NCBI GenBank assembly: GCA_002005505.1
Contig: KV908780.1
Span: forward strand, 1 to 12,886
Direction: 5' to 3'
From: Botryococcus braunii
Lineage: Eukaryota; Chlorophyta; Trebouxiophyceae
DNA: 12,886 bases
The notes under the pieces are model-generated. The model had not been told where the DNA came from and ran no database searches. It was given only the letters and a program-made list of their open reading frames with translations. Position numbers and translations under genes: made by a program. Position 1 is the stretch's first letter, and every line of letters starts with the position of its first letter. Positions 1 through 6,837 of this stretch are shown in pieces.

Positions 1-243
1 TTCTGCGATCGAGTAATCTCGGTCCTGTGTAGGAAAATGACTTATCCTGTGGTCTCTTTCATCATATCGTTATGCTCGAGAGATCTGTAGAGGGACGTAG
101 CGGATCCGCGCATAGGGACTGGACTCGGTGGTTTCATTGTCTTTGGTTGCTGCTAAGTGAACATCTAGCATTCTCTACATTGTTCATATATATTTTTTTG
201 AACTCGGACGACCTGCGAGAGGCTGCGAACTTGTAACGGATTG
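1..243 (+). repeat. Chromovirus 5' LTR, first part (before the TRIM insertion)
   Basis: This stretch aligns to about 6950-7236 of the 3' LTR, including shared blocks such as GTAGGAAAATGACT, ATCGTTATGCTCG, CATCTAGCATTCTCTACATT and CTGCGAACTTGTAACGGATT. It is about 45-50 bases shorter than its partner because of many one- to three-base deletions, with few clear substitutions. A TATA-like run lies near 187-193. The block ends at the left copy of the TRIM target duplication. Confidence 0.85.
239..243 (+). repeat. Target site duplication GATTG, left copy (TRIM)
   Basis: GATTG occurs immediately before the TG of the inserted element and again immediately after its terminal CA (707-711). The uninterrupted 3' LTR has it once, at 7232-7236, in the same flanking sequence. 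A 5-bp duplication is typical of LTR-retrotransposon integrases. Confidence 0.92.
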
Positions 244-390
244 TGTAACGCGGAATGCGTCCCGGCTCGATCGGTTGATATCCGAGAGAATTACCCACTC
301 CTACTCGAACACGTGGTTGCTCCTTTTGGGTAGAGAGCACAATCCCACGCCGGGCGACAGTCCCGGGTTCGAATTCCGCTGAGCGCCACA
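244..390 (+). repeat. TRIM 5' LTR (147 bp)
   Basis: It begins TGTAACGCGG and ends GAGCGCCACA. Compared with the second copy it differs only by small indels: missing CG, C, G and C, plus one extra G in the CCTTTTGG run. All of these lie before about position 330; after that the two copies are identical. Confidence 0.92.
317..377 (+). promoter_or_regulatory. tRNA-like segment with A-box and B-box in the TRIM 5' LTR
   Basis: TTGCTCCTTTTGGGTAGAG (from 317) resembles a tRNA D-arm/A-box, and GGTTCGAATTCC (366-377) is close to the B-box consensus GGTTCGANNCC, with one mismatch. The spacing of about 49 bp is tRNA-like. The A-box is weak and an internal TTTT could limit pol III transcription, so activity is inference. 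Confidence 0.5.
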
Positions 391-392
391 TT

Positions 393-405
393 TGGTATCG
401 GCGAG
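393..405 (+). promoter_or_regulatory. TRIM primer-binding site
   Basis: TGGTATCGGCGAG lies two bases after the 5' LTR. Its complement ends in ACCA preceded by CGCCGAT, as expected for a tRNA acceptor end with U72, a hallmark of initiator methionine tRNA. The same 13 bases form the chromovirus primer site at 802-814. Confidence 0.8.
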
Positions 406-543
406 TGGTTTCTCTCCTCCCGATCGGTGGGCGTCTCTTTCTCCATCGGGTAGAGGCCAGAGAGCCGAGCTCCTGTGGATCGCAGAGTCGACACAGAGCC
501 TACCTAATCCGAGGTGCCCAACTCCTAAGCGGGGGTTCCTCTT

Positions 544-555
544 AAGGGGGGGAGA
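544..555 (+). promoter_or_regulatory. TRIM polypurine tract
   Basis: AAGGGGGGGAGA lies immediately before the TGTAACG of the second LTR, the expected place for the plus-strand primer. It shares AAGGGGGGGAG with the chromovirus tract at 6825-6835. Confidence 0.85.
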
Positions 556-706
556 TGTAACGCGCGGAATGCGTCCCCGGCTCGATCGGTTGATATCCGA
601 GAGAATTACCCACTCCGTACTCCGAACACGTGGTTGCTCCTTTTGGTAGAGAGCACAATCCCACGCCGGGCGACAGTCCCGGGTTCGAATTCCGCTGAGC
701 GCCACA
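556..706 (+). repeat. TRIM 3' LTR (151 bp)
   Basis: It begins TGTAACGCGCGG and ends GAGCGCCACA, followed directly by the right target duplication. It is the fuller of the two copies and repeats 244-390 with no clear base substitution. Confidence 0.92.
634..693 (+). promoter_or_regulatory. tRNA-like segment with A-box and B-box in the TRIM 3' LTR
   Basis: TTGCTCCTTTTGGTAGAG (from 634) has GCTC able to pair with the GAGC that follows, like a tRNA D-stem. GGTTCGAATTCC (682-693) is T-arm/B-box-like, with CGGG before and TCCG after the loop able to pair. The LTR then ends GCGCCACA, loosely like a tRNA CCA end. No matching 5' acceptor strand or clear anticodon arm is present, so this is tRNA-derived or tRNA-mimicking sequence and not an intact tRNA gene. 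Confidence 0.5.
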
Positions 707-711
707 GATTG
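707..711 (+). repeat. Target site duplication GATTG, right copy (TRIM)
   Basis: This exact copy of 239-243 follows the terminal CACA of the TRIM. The sequence continues GAACTTCGATTTC, as in the uninterrupted 3' LTR. Confidence 0.92.
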
Positions 712-800
712 GAACTTCGATTTCTACCTTCGTGTCACCCTTGCCTGAAACCCTTGCTTAGCTTGTTATAAATCTTAGTTACACGTCTCACTTCGTTAAA
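712..800 (+). repeat. Chromovirus 5' LTR, second part (after the TRIM insertion)
   Basis: It matches 7237-7325 with one single-base gap (CTTCGTG against CTTCGGTG) and one substitution near the end (CTTCGTTAAA against CTTCTTTAAA). This near identity shows the two LTRs were copied from one template recently. The exact LTR end is uncertain by a few bases because no clear terminal CA is seen next to the primer site. Confidence 0.85.
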
Positions 801-801
801 T

Positions 802-814
802 TGGTATCGGCGAG
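802..814 (+). promoter_or_regulatory. Chromovirus primer-binding site
   Basis: TGGTATCGGCGAG directly follows the 5' LTR and is complementary to a tRNA 3' end of the form CTCGCCGATACCA. The implied A1:U72 pair suggests initiator Met tRNA (inference). A hairpin, CGAGGC (811-816) with GCCTCG (824-829), overlaps its 3' side. Confidence 0.8.
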
Positions 815-940
815 GCGGTTAGAGCCTCGAACCGAAGGGAGACGTAGGGAAGGTTGTAATTGCATTGTTCCATTGCAATATGATGGCGGTTAAACGGAAA
901 GGAAGCAAGTACTCCGGTCTCCCTCTTAAGAAAAGAGATT

Positions 941-1999
941 TTGGAAGGTTTGGAAAAGGAAGGTATTGAAGTCGATGATCTTTTGGAAGACGAGTCCGAA
1001 ACGGAATTGCAATTGGCCCCATCGCCCAAACCGACCACACCCAAAACGAAACCCAAACCCACTCCTTTGAAGACACCCTTGAAGAAAAATAAGACTAAAT
1101 CCCTAATTCTACGGTTATTGAAGCGGACTGAGGCCTTGGAGGGAGAACGAGCATCCAAGCGGACGTCATCCACCACTAACGTCGTGCGTGTGCCTACACC
1201 AGCCATGTTTACAGGAAAAAGAGGAAGCTTCCAATTCTTTGCTAGTAAGGTGGAATCATATGTGAACATTTCAAATGTGTCAAGGGACAAGTGGGTGGCA
1301 GTCGCGCTGCAATGTATGGAGGAGCGACCTACCAAGGTGTGGGGGACATACCTCAAAAGGAAGGAAAGGGAAGGAGGTCAAACAGAGCCAACATGGGAAG
1401 ACTTTAAAAATTTTATGGGAAATCGATACGACTCTACCGATTTGGTTATGGCTGCCCGGCAAAAATTAGACCATGTTTATCAAGGGCAAGAAAGCGTTGA
1501 AAGATACATAGAAAGGTTTATTTCCTTGTTGAGTGATGTAGAAACCGAATATGACATCTGCGAAAATGATAAAATATATATGTTCCTCAAAGGCCTGAAT
1601 GCTCCTATTAGAGTTGCTTGCACAGTTAACCCTCAAACTGGTGTCAGGTTCACAAGCCTCGACTCATTGTGCACTTATGTGGTGCAATATGAAAGCAACT
1701 TAAAATCAGGGGGGATGCTGAGGGGACAGGAAGGAAGGAAGGTTCTCAACGTTGTGAAGAGGACTCCAACAAGCACGCCGGCATACTTTCCGGGATTCAC
1801 CCAGGGGCCTCTGCTTGCAGCCGTCGGACACAACGTTGGTGGGAAGTTAGATTCTCGGACAAGCGTCCCCTCCGAGCGCCAGTGTTATTTCTGCAAAAAC
1901 TTCGGTCACGAGCAATGGCAATGTCAGGCCAAGCGGGACTACTTGCAAAGGAAGAGCAGGCGCGACAGTCAATTGCCCCACCTCCTCCTTTCCCTCTAA
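941..1999 (+). CDS. gag: Chromovirus Gag (capsid/nucleocapsid), start uncertain
   Basis: This is the structural protein that forms the virus-like particle and packages the element RNA. The open frame encodes up to 352 residues. An acidic then Lys/Pro/Thr-rich N-terminus (about residues 1-60) is followed by a Retrotrans_gag-like domain (about residues 87-250, with motifs such as PTWEDFKNFMGNRYD and VERYIERF). A CCHC zinc knuckle, CYFCKNFGHEQWQC, sits at residues 315-328. The frame opens at a TTG, not an ATG. The first ATGs (880, 883) lie in another frame, which stops after about 30 codons, so a small indel between 883 and 941 is likely. The frame ends at TAA soon after the knuckle, and a proline-rich continuation exists in another frame near 1960-2090. 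Confidence 0.85.
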   Translation: MEGLEKEGIEVDDLLEDESETELQLAPSPKPTTPKTKPKPTPLKTPLKKNKTKSLILRLLKRTEALEGERASKRTSSTTNVVRVPTPAMFTGKRGSFQFFASKVESYVNISNVSRDKWVAVALQCMEERPTKVWGTYLKRKEREGGQTEPTWEDFKNFMGNRYDSTDLVMAARQKLDHVYQGQESVERYIERFISLLSDVETEYDICENDKIYMFLKGLNAPIRVACTVNPQTGVRFTSLDSLCTYVVQYESNLKSGGMLRGQEGRKVLNVVKRTPTSTPAYFPGFTQGPLLAAVGHNVGGKLDSRTSVPSERQCYFCKNFGHEQWQCQAKRDYLQRKSRRDSQLPHLLLSL

Positions 2000-2098
2000 T
2001 CAAGCTCGAGGTGGGCAGTGGAAGGGCCGTGGTGGCCGGGGAGCACATTGGAAGGGAAAAGGGCCGGGGCATAATCCTCGAAAGTAAATTCTGAAGCC

Positions 2099-2461
2099 AT
2101 GGATGCAACTTGCTTGCATGTTTTGCACTCTCTTGTGGCCTCCAATTTGGGAAAGGAAGGGGTGAACCTTGTGGTGCCAAATGTTAGGAAGGCTGAATCT
2201 GAGATTTCCAAGTTTTTATGGGAACAAAGGTGCAACCCGTCCCTCACTTGTTGTTTCATTTTGGGAAGGAAAACTTGGAAAAGTAAGAGTCTCTATGCTC
2301 ACCGTATGCAAGGAAGGATTGTGGAAGTGTGTTCAGGAAGGAAGGGACAGGCGGTGGACATGAATGGTCAACTAGTGTATACCCATTCTCTTTTGTATGT
2401 TGTGAGGTTCCCCCAAGACCCACACTCACCATGGGAAGTGTTACTACTGACTCTCCACTAG
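2099..2461 (+). CDS. Unrecognised 120-residue ORF between gag and pol
   Basis: It starts at an ATG in a favourable context (GCCATGG) about 100 bases after the gag stop, in the same frame as gag. It overlaps the likely pol ATG at 2431 by about 30 bases. I recognise no domain; the translation contains several Cys residues and basic patches. The surrounding 430 bases hold no other convincing coding frame. It could be the degraded C-terminal part of Gag, a spacer, or a chance ORF. Confidence 0.25.
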   Translation: MDATCLHVLHSLVASNLGKEGVNLVVPNVRKAESEISKFLWEQRCNPSLTCCFILGRKTWKSKSLYAHRMQGRIVEVCSGRKGQAVDMNGQLVYTHSLLYVVRFPQDPHSPWEVLLLTLH

Positions 2462-3933
2462 CTATGACCTTTCCGGCGAATGTTAAGGGGAAAATCCTTT
2501 CAGTGTTGTTTGATAGTGGGGCATCTCATTCGTTTATTAAAAGTGATACTTTGCAAGGGCTAGGGGTGCGATACAAACCCGCATGCATATCCGTGACTCT
2601 TGCTGATGGAAGTGTGTCCGATACGAAAGGAACGGTAGATGTGTCGTTTACACTCAAGCCTGGTATAACCTCCCGTCACCACTTCATTGTAAGCCCTGCC
2701 ATGATTGATGGGGTAGACATGATTTTGGGGCAGGACTGGATGGAAGAAAGAGGAGTCTCAATTGATTTTTGTGTGAAGGCTGCTCAATTTAGACATAATG
2801 GGAAGTGGGTCACCCTAAAACACGCAAATTCATCGTTGCCAGTGGGGCTAAAACTTGTTTGGGGTTTACGAGCACAAGAGAGGAAGGAAGGAAGGAAGGA
2901 TAGGAATGGAAAAGGATGGAATGGTCAAGATGTTTGGAAGGTTTGTTTGTATGCTGTGCTTGTGAATGAGCAGGCTGAACTGGTGGACATCACCGGGGAG
3001 GACGCCTCAAGTGAGGCCGACCTGGCGGACACCGACAAATCTATGGACGACACCCCCGTCGTCACAAAACCCCCCAGTAGTACCGGTATGACTTTCACTC
3101 ATCAAATAAATGACATGTTGGAAGGCAAGCCACAGGCTCTGAAAGACTTGTTACTTGCAAATGAGGACTTGTTTGCAAAACAACTCCCGGGGTTACCCCC
3201 GGAGCGGGAAGTGTTTCACACAATAAATTTGGAAGAAGGACATCGGCCCCCCAATAGGCCCGCGTACCGTCTTGCTCCAAGTGAGCTTGCGGAATGCGAA
3301 AAAACGGTTGATGAGTTGTTAAAATTGGGATTGATCAGGCCAAGTTGCTCACCATTTGCATCACCTGTTTTGTTTGTTAGAAAGAAGAATGGAAGTTTGC
3401 GTATGGTAATAGACTACCGTCCCCTGAATAAAATTACCATCTCGGATAGGTACCCTCTCCCCAGAATTGACGATCTATTGGATAGGCTTAAGGGAGCCAA
3501 GGTGTTTTCGAGCTTGGACTTGTTGTCTGGGTACCATCAAGTGCGACTTCGCAAGGAGGATGTGCCTAAAACTGCCTTCAGGACCCCTTTTGGCTTGTAC
3601 GAATTTCTTGTACTTCCCTTTGGTTTGACCAACGCGCCCGCGACATTTCAACGGCTTATGAATGAGGTTTTTCACGACTTTATAAGGGAAGGCTTTGTGG
3701 TTGTATACTTGGATGATGTGCTCATTTATAGCAAAACGGAAGAGGAACACCTTCTGCAGTTGGACAGAGTTTTCACCCGTCTACGCGAACACCAACTCCT
3801 GGCAAAACTTGTCAAATGCTCTTTCTTTGAGAAACAATTGAAATACTTGGGACACATCATTGGGGAAAATGGGTTGGAAGTGGATATGGATAAAGTCAAG
3901 GTGGTGCAGGAGTGGCCTACGCCCCAAACGTAA
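2431..3933 (+). CDS. pol: Chromovirus Pol, part 1: aspartic protease and reverse transcriptase
   Basis: The protease active site is DSGA at 2512-2523 within VLFDSGASHSFI, with the ILGQDW flap-end motif near 2731. The RT follows a charged linker. It has an entry motif near PAYRLAPSE, the fingers segment RMVIDYRPLNKIT, SSLDLLSGYHQV with the first catalytic Asp, the primer-grip neighbour LPFGLTNAPATFQRLM, and the catalytic YLDD at 3706-3717. The frame is open from about 2329, but the first ATG is at 2431 in a strong ACCATGG context, so I take that start. An 18-base GGAA-type run near 2881-2900 lies in the PR-RT linker. The frame ends at TAA (3931-3933), where the coding match passes to another frame, so this stop comes from a small indel. 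Confidence 0.93.
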   Translation: MGSVTTDSPLAMTFPANVKGKILSVLFDSGASHSFIKSDTLQGLGVRYKPACISVTLADGSVSDTKGTVDVSFTLKPGITSRHHFIVSPAMIDGVDMILGQDWMEERGVSIDFCVKAAQFRHNGKWVTLKHANSSLPVGLKLVWGLRAQERKEGRKDRNGKGWNGQDVWKVCLYAVLVNEQAELVDITGEDASSEADLADTDKSMDDTPVVTKPPSSTGMTFTHQINDMLEGKPQALKDLLLANEDLFAKQLPGLPPEREVFHTINLEEGHRPPNRPAYRLAPSELAECEKTVDELLKLGLIRPSCSPFASPVLFVRKKNGSLRMVIDYRPLNKITISDRYPLPRIDDLLDRLKGAKVFSSLDLLSGYHQVRLRKEDVPKTAFRTPFGLYEFLVLPFGLTNAPATFQRLMNEVFHDFIREGFVVVYLDDVLIYSKTEEEHLLQLDRVFTRLREHQLLAKLVKCSFFEKQLKYLGHIIGENGLEVDMDKVKVVQEWPTPQT

Positions 3934-4490
3934 CGGAAGTTAGGAGGTTTCTTGGGTTGTCTAATTACTTTCGAAAGTTTATTCAGAACTACAGTATCCT
4001 GGCAACCCCATTGACAGCTCTCTCTGGGGCAAAAGCACCTTGGAAGTGGGGACAGGAACAACAGGAAGCATTTGACAACATAAAGGAAGCTTTGGTAAGT
4101 GCCCCTATCTTAACACTCCCGGACGTACGTCGGCCATTTAAGGTAGTGTGCGATGCATGCGATTACGGCGTGGGAGCTGTGCTATTTCAAGATGGGAAGG
4201 TTTGTGCGTATTTCAGTAAAAAGTTGGGAGCAAGCGAGAGGAACTACAGTGCCACGGAACGGGAGTTATTGGCTGTAGTGTATGCTCTCACGGAATGGAG
4301 ATGTTATTTGTTAGGTAAGCCAGTAACGGTGGTGACGGATCACAAGTGCAACACCTTCTTGGGTCAATAGGTGGGGCTTAGTCCTCGGAGGGCTCGGTGG
4401 GCCGAGCGCCTGCAGGAGTTTGAGATTGAATGGGTATGGGAACCGGGCAAGACCAACATTGCGGATCCGCTCTCCAGGTGTCACTTCACT
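3912..4490 (+). CDS. pol: Chromovirus Pol, part 2: RT connection and RNase H, with in-frame TAG
   Basis: This continues the RT thumb/connection (VRRFLGLSNYFRKFI) into the RNase H domain that removes the RNA template. Counting from 3912, catalytic-type residues are Asp81 (CDACDYGVGAVL), Glu116/118 (SATERELLA) and Asp143 (VTDHK). A TAG at 4368-4370 interrupts the domain. The same frame continues past it with ARWAERLQEFEIEWVWEPGK and ADPLSR, the usual end of Ty3 RNase H, so the TAG is a nonsense change, not a real terminus. The join to part 1 lies near 3920-3932. After about 4490 the frame runs on as a basic, Pro/Ser-rich linker until a further shift before the integrase. Confidence 0.88.
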
Positions 4491-4690
4491 CAACACCCTG
4501 GACCTGGGGGGAGGGACAATGGGGCTGCTGTGGCCGGGGCTGCCCTCCGGCGCAAGCGTCGGCGCACCAGTCCGGACTCCCTCACCCCCTCCAGCCGGGA
4601 TGTCGAGGGTACCCTCACAGCTCGGGTCCGCAAGGTCCCCAAGGTCACCTCCCGGGGCCCGCTCACGAGACCCCAAGCTCCCTCGGCACG

Positions 4691-5941
4691 ATGGAGCAAA
4701 TCGGGTTGGCCAGCCCGAGTGAGCTTACCCGCGAGACCGATGGGTACGAATCCCTACTTGGAAAACTTGAGAAGGCTTACACATACGATCCGTGGTTGGC
4801 AGCGCGTGCGAATAGAAGGAAGGTTAGTCTAAAGGGAGGCTTTTGGGAGAGGAATGGACGGAAATATGTTCCTGCATTGTTTGAGGAAAGGAAAGATGGG
4901 GAACTTGTCGTGGAGAACCTACGACGTGGAATTTTGGAAGCTTTACATGATCCACCTCATGTTGGTCACCCTGGAGTAACTCGCATGTACGAGCTTGTCA
5001 CAAGGGAATGGTATTGGCCGGGAATGTATGAGGATGTCAAAGCCTATGTTGCTCATTGTGACTCTTGTCAACGAGTCAAGGCTCGGAATACTTTGCCTGC
5101 TGGTCTTCTTCACCCCTTACAAATACCAGCAAGGAAGTGGCAAAGTGTGTCTATGGACTTTATTACTAACCTCCCAAAGACCCCAAGTGGACATGATGCG
5201 ATTTGGGTTGTTGTGGATAGGCTTAGCAAGTGTGCTCATTTTGCTGCTACAACAATGAATGCTGATGCTTATACTGTAGCACAATTGCTAAGGACACGGG
5301 TGTGGATGTATCATGGGTATCCGGAGGAAATTGTTTCTGATCGGGATCCCCGCTTTGTGAGTAAGTTTATGAAGGCATTACATGAACTTACGGGATGTCG
5401 ACCTGCCCTTTCAACTGCCTTCCATCCTCAAACGGATGGTCAAACCGAAAGGACAAACCGCATCTTGGGAGAGTATCTGAAACACTATGTGGCGGATCAT
5501 GGGAAGGACTGGGATAGTTACTTGCCTGAAGCAGAATTCGCATATAACAACGCATGGCAAACCTCAATAAACACCACACCCTTTCGGCTCACGTATGGCC
5601 AAGATCCAAACGTGCCGTTTGCGAATGGCCACTTGGGCAAAACTGGAATTGGGAATGCGGATGACTTTGTGCGGAAGATGGGCTCAGACATCCGACGGGC
5701 ACAAAAGTTTTTGGCTGCAGCCCAAGACCGTCAGGCTGCCTATGCGAATAGGCGCCGTAGCAATGTCACCTTCGCCACCGGTGACTTCGTGCTGGTGGAC
5801 CGGGACTTCTTTGCAGTGCACCGCAAACTTCCACACAAGTTTGCGCCTCGCCGCGTGGGGCCCTTCAAGGTCCTTGACACGCCCGGTCCCAATGCTTACC
5901 GTCTGGACTTCCCCGACGGCTACGACCACTACCACCCGTAG
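4691..5941 (+). CDS. pol: Chromovirus Pol, part 3: integrase
   Basis: This is the integrase that inserts the cDNA. The same frame is open from about 4430, but matching sequence starts near the ATG at 4691. An N-terminal zinc-binding domain is seen (LHDPPHVGHPG with CDSCQRVK). The catalytic core has Asp in SMDFIT (codon 5156), Asp in SDRDPRF (5339) and Glu in TERTNR (5447), with 35 residues between the last two, as in D-D-35-E enzymes. A C-terminal GPF/Y-type module follows (RRVGPFKVLD, near 5850). The frame stops at TAG 5939-5941, yet recognisable sequence (NFLTLYR) continues at once in the next frame, so the stop reflects a one-base shift. Confidence 0.93.
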   Translation: MEQIGLASPSELTRETDGYESLLGKLEKAYTYDPWLAARANRRKVSLKGGFWERNGRKYVPALFEERKDGELVVENLRRGILEALHDPPHVGHPGVTRMYELVTREWYWPGMYEDVKAYVAHCDSCQRVKARNTLPAGLLHPLQIPARKWQSVSMDFITNLPKTPSGHDAIWVVVDRLSKCAHFAATTMNADAYTVAQLLRTRVWMYHGYPEEIVSDRDPRFVSKFMKALHELTGCRPALSTAFHPQTDGQTERTNRILGEYLKHYVADHGKDWDSYLPEAEFAYNNAWQTSINTTPFRLTYGQDPNVPFANGHLGKTGIGNADDFVRKMGSDIRRAQKFLAAAQDRQAAYANRRRSNVTFATGDFVLVDRDFFAVHRKLPHKFAPRRVGPFKVLDTPGPNAYRLDFPDGYDHYHP

Positions 5942-6280
5942 TCAATGTGAATTTCCTCACCCTCTACCGCACTGCAGAGGGCGCCCGCGTGCGCACGCCG
6001 CCGCCGCCCCCGCACCTCGTCAACAATCACATTGAGTATGAGGTTGAGACCATTCTGGATCACAAGCCGCGCACCGATGACCGCGGCCGTGCTCTGTACG
6101 ACCCGACGGTCCCCTCATCTGCAGTATCTCGTCCGCTGGAAGGGCCACGATCCCAGCGAGGACAGTTGGGAGCCACTCAACCATTTCACGCATTGCCACA
6201 AGAAAGTGGAAGAATACAGAGAGAGTCACGGACTCCCGCCATTGCCTCCCAAGGGCACGACTCCTAGGGTCCACCCTTAG
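5942..6280 (+). CDS. pol: Chromovirus Pol, part 4: integrase C-terminus with chromodomain (split frame)
   Basis: The first part (5947 to about 6110) reads NFLTLYR, then a proline stretch, then EYEVETILDHKPR, the usual start of a chromodomain. The second part, in another frame (about 6120-6280), reads YLVRWKGHDPSEDSWEP, the conserved core containing the aromatic-cage tryptophan, and then a C-terminal helix (HCHKKVEEYRE). A single small indel near 6110-6125 separates them. In chromoviruses this domain tethers integration to modified histones (family knowledge). The frame ends at TAG 6278-6280, which I take as the natural end of pol. Confidence 0.88.
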
Positions 6281-6824
6281 GGTCCCATCGACCGGTTGGC
6301 CCTCCTTGGAGGGGTCTCTCTGTATGGCCATATGGACTTTGGATAGGCTAGGGTAAGGCTGCCTTACCCGGTAGGGTTGACCATGGGTCCCTTACCTGGA
6401 TAGATTTTTGTGCACATTAGGTGTATGGCCTTTTCACTTCACTACCACACCTGATCAATATGGTGCAATACTGGCGTAATACTGGACTATATGTGGCAAT
6501 AGGTCTCCCCTTGGACTCTGGACTTGTGGACATCTGGACTGTTAGCTCTGCCCTTGTGTCTCATTTTGGCTGTTCATCATGTGGACTTTCGTTTTTCTTT
6601 CAGTGTTTTGTCTTTTGTTCTGTTAGTCATGCCTGATCCTTGTTCTTATTGCATTATGGTGGGGACCCCGATACGCAGCATTCGGCTGGGGTCTGGCAAC
6701 ACGGGAGGCGGGTTGCCCGTAGGTCTAAGTCTGAGTCTCCGCATGTTGGAAGGTCTTCTGTTCCTTTGTTTGCCTTGTCTGTTTGTTGTTGCGCTCTGCC
6801 TTCTGCGCGGGGACGCACAGGAAT
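6281..6824 (+). other. Chromovirus 3' untranslated region with several hairpins
   Basis: No coding frame here resembles anything. Several short inverted repeats cluster right after pol: CCCTCC/GGAGGG (6300-6313), TATGGCCATA (near 6322) and GGGTAAGGC-T-GCCTTACCC (6351-6369). A second GC-rich group lies near 6663-6725 (GACCCC with GGGGTC; ACGGG with CCCGT). RNA structure is inferred. Confidence 0.55.
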
Positions 6825-6835
6825 AAGGGGGGGAG
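6825..6835 (+). promoter_or_regulatory. Chromovirus polypurine tract
   Basis: AAGGGGGGGAG lies two bases before the TG of the 3' LTR, as expected for the plus-strand primer. It is identical over 11 bases to the TRIM tract at 544-554. Confidence 0.87.
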
Positions 6836-6837
6836 TA

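Larger units (their letters stand above)
244..706 (+). mobile_element. TRIM: miniature non-autonomous LTR retrotransposon inserted in the chromovirus 5' LTR
   Basis: This 463-bp element has two near-identical terminal direct repeats (244-390 and 556-706). Each starts TGTAACG and ends GCGCCACA. Between them is a 165-bp internal region with no convincing coding sequence. The internal region begins two bases before TGGTATCGGCGAG (393-405, primer site) and ends with a polypurine tract (544-555) directly before the second repeat. A perfect GATTG duplication flanks the whole. LTRs of about 150 bp, a total below 0.5 kb and no coding capacity fit terminal-repeat retrotransposons in miniature. ORFs seen on the minus strand here are chance readings of the tRNA-like repeats. 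Mobilisation would need proteins in trans. Confidence 0.92.

Noticed and set aside
134..705. Minus-strand ORFs of 67-134 residues across the TRIM
   Set aside because: They are reverse readings of the tRNA-like LTR copies (peptides such as GIRTRD come from B-box sequence), overlap each other and carry no domain.
620..706. An intact tRNA gene in the TRIM LTR
   Set aside because: D-arm-like and T-arm-like parts are present, but no 5' acceptor strand or proper anticodon arm pairs.
2283..2406. A spliceosomal intron (GTAAGA to TGTGAG) joining gag to pol
   Set aside because: Removing it would not bring the gag frame into the pol frame, and the 3' site has a poor pyrimidine tract.
6281..6824. An envelope or other extra gene downstream of chromovirus pol
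   Set aside because: The short ORFs here overlap, lack conserved motifs and fall in a hairpin-rich untranslated stretch; hydrophobic runs in one frame are not enough to call a membrane protein.
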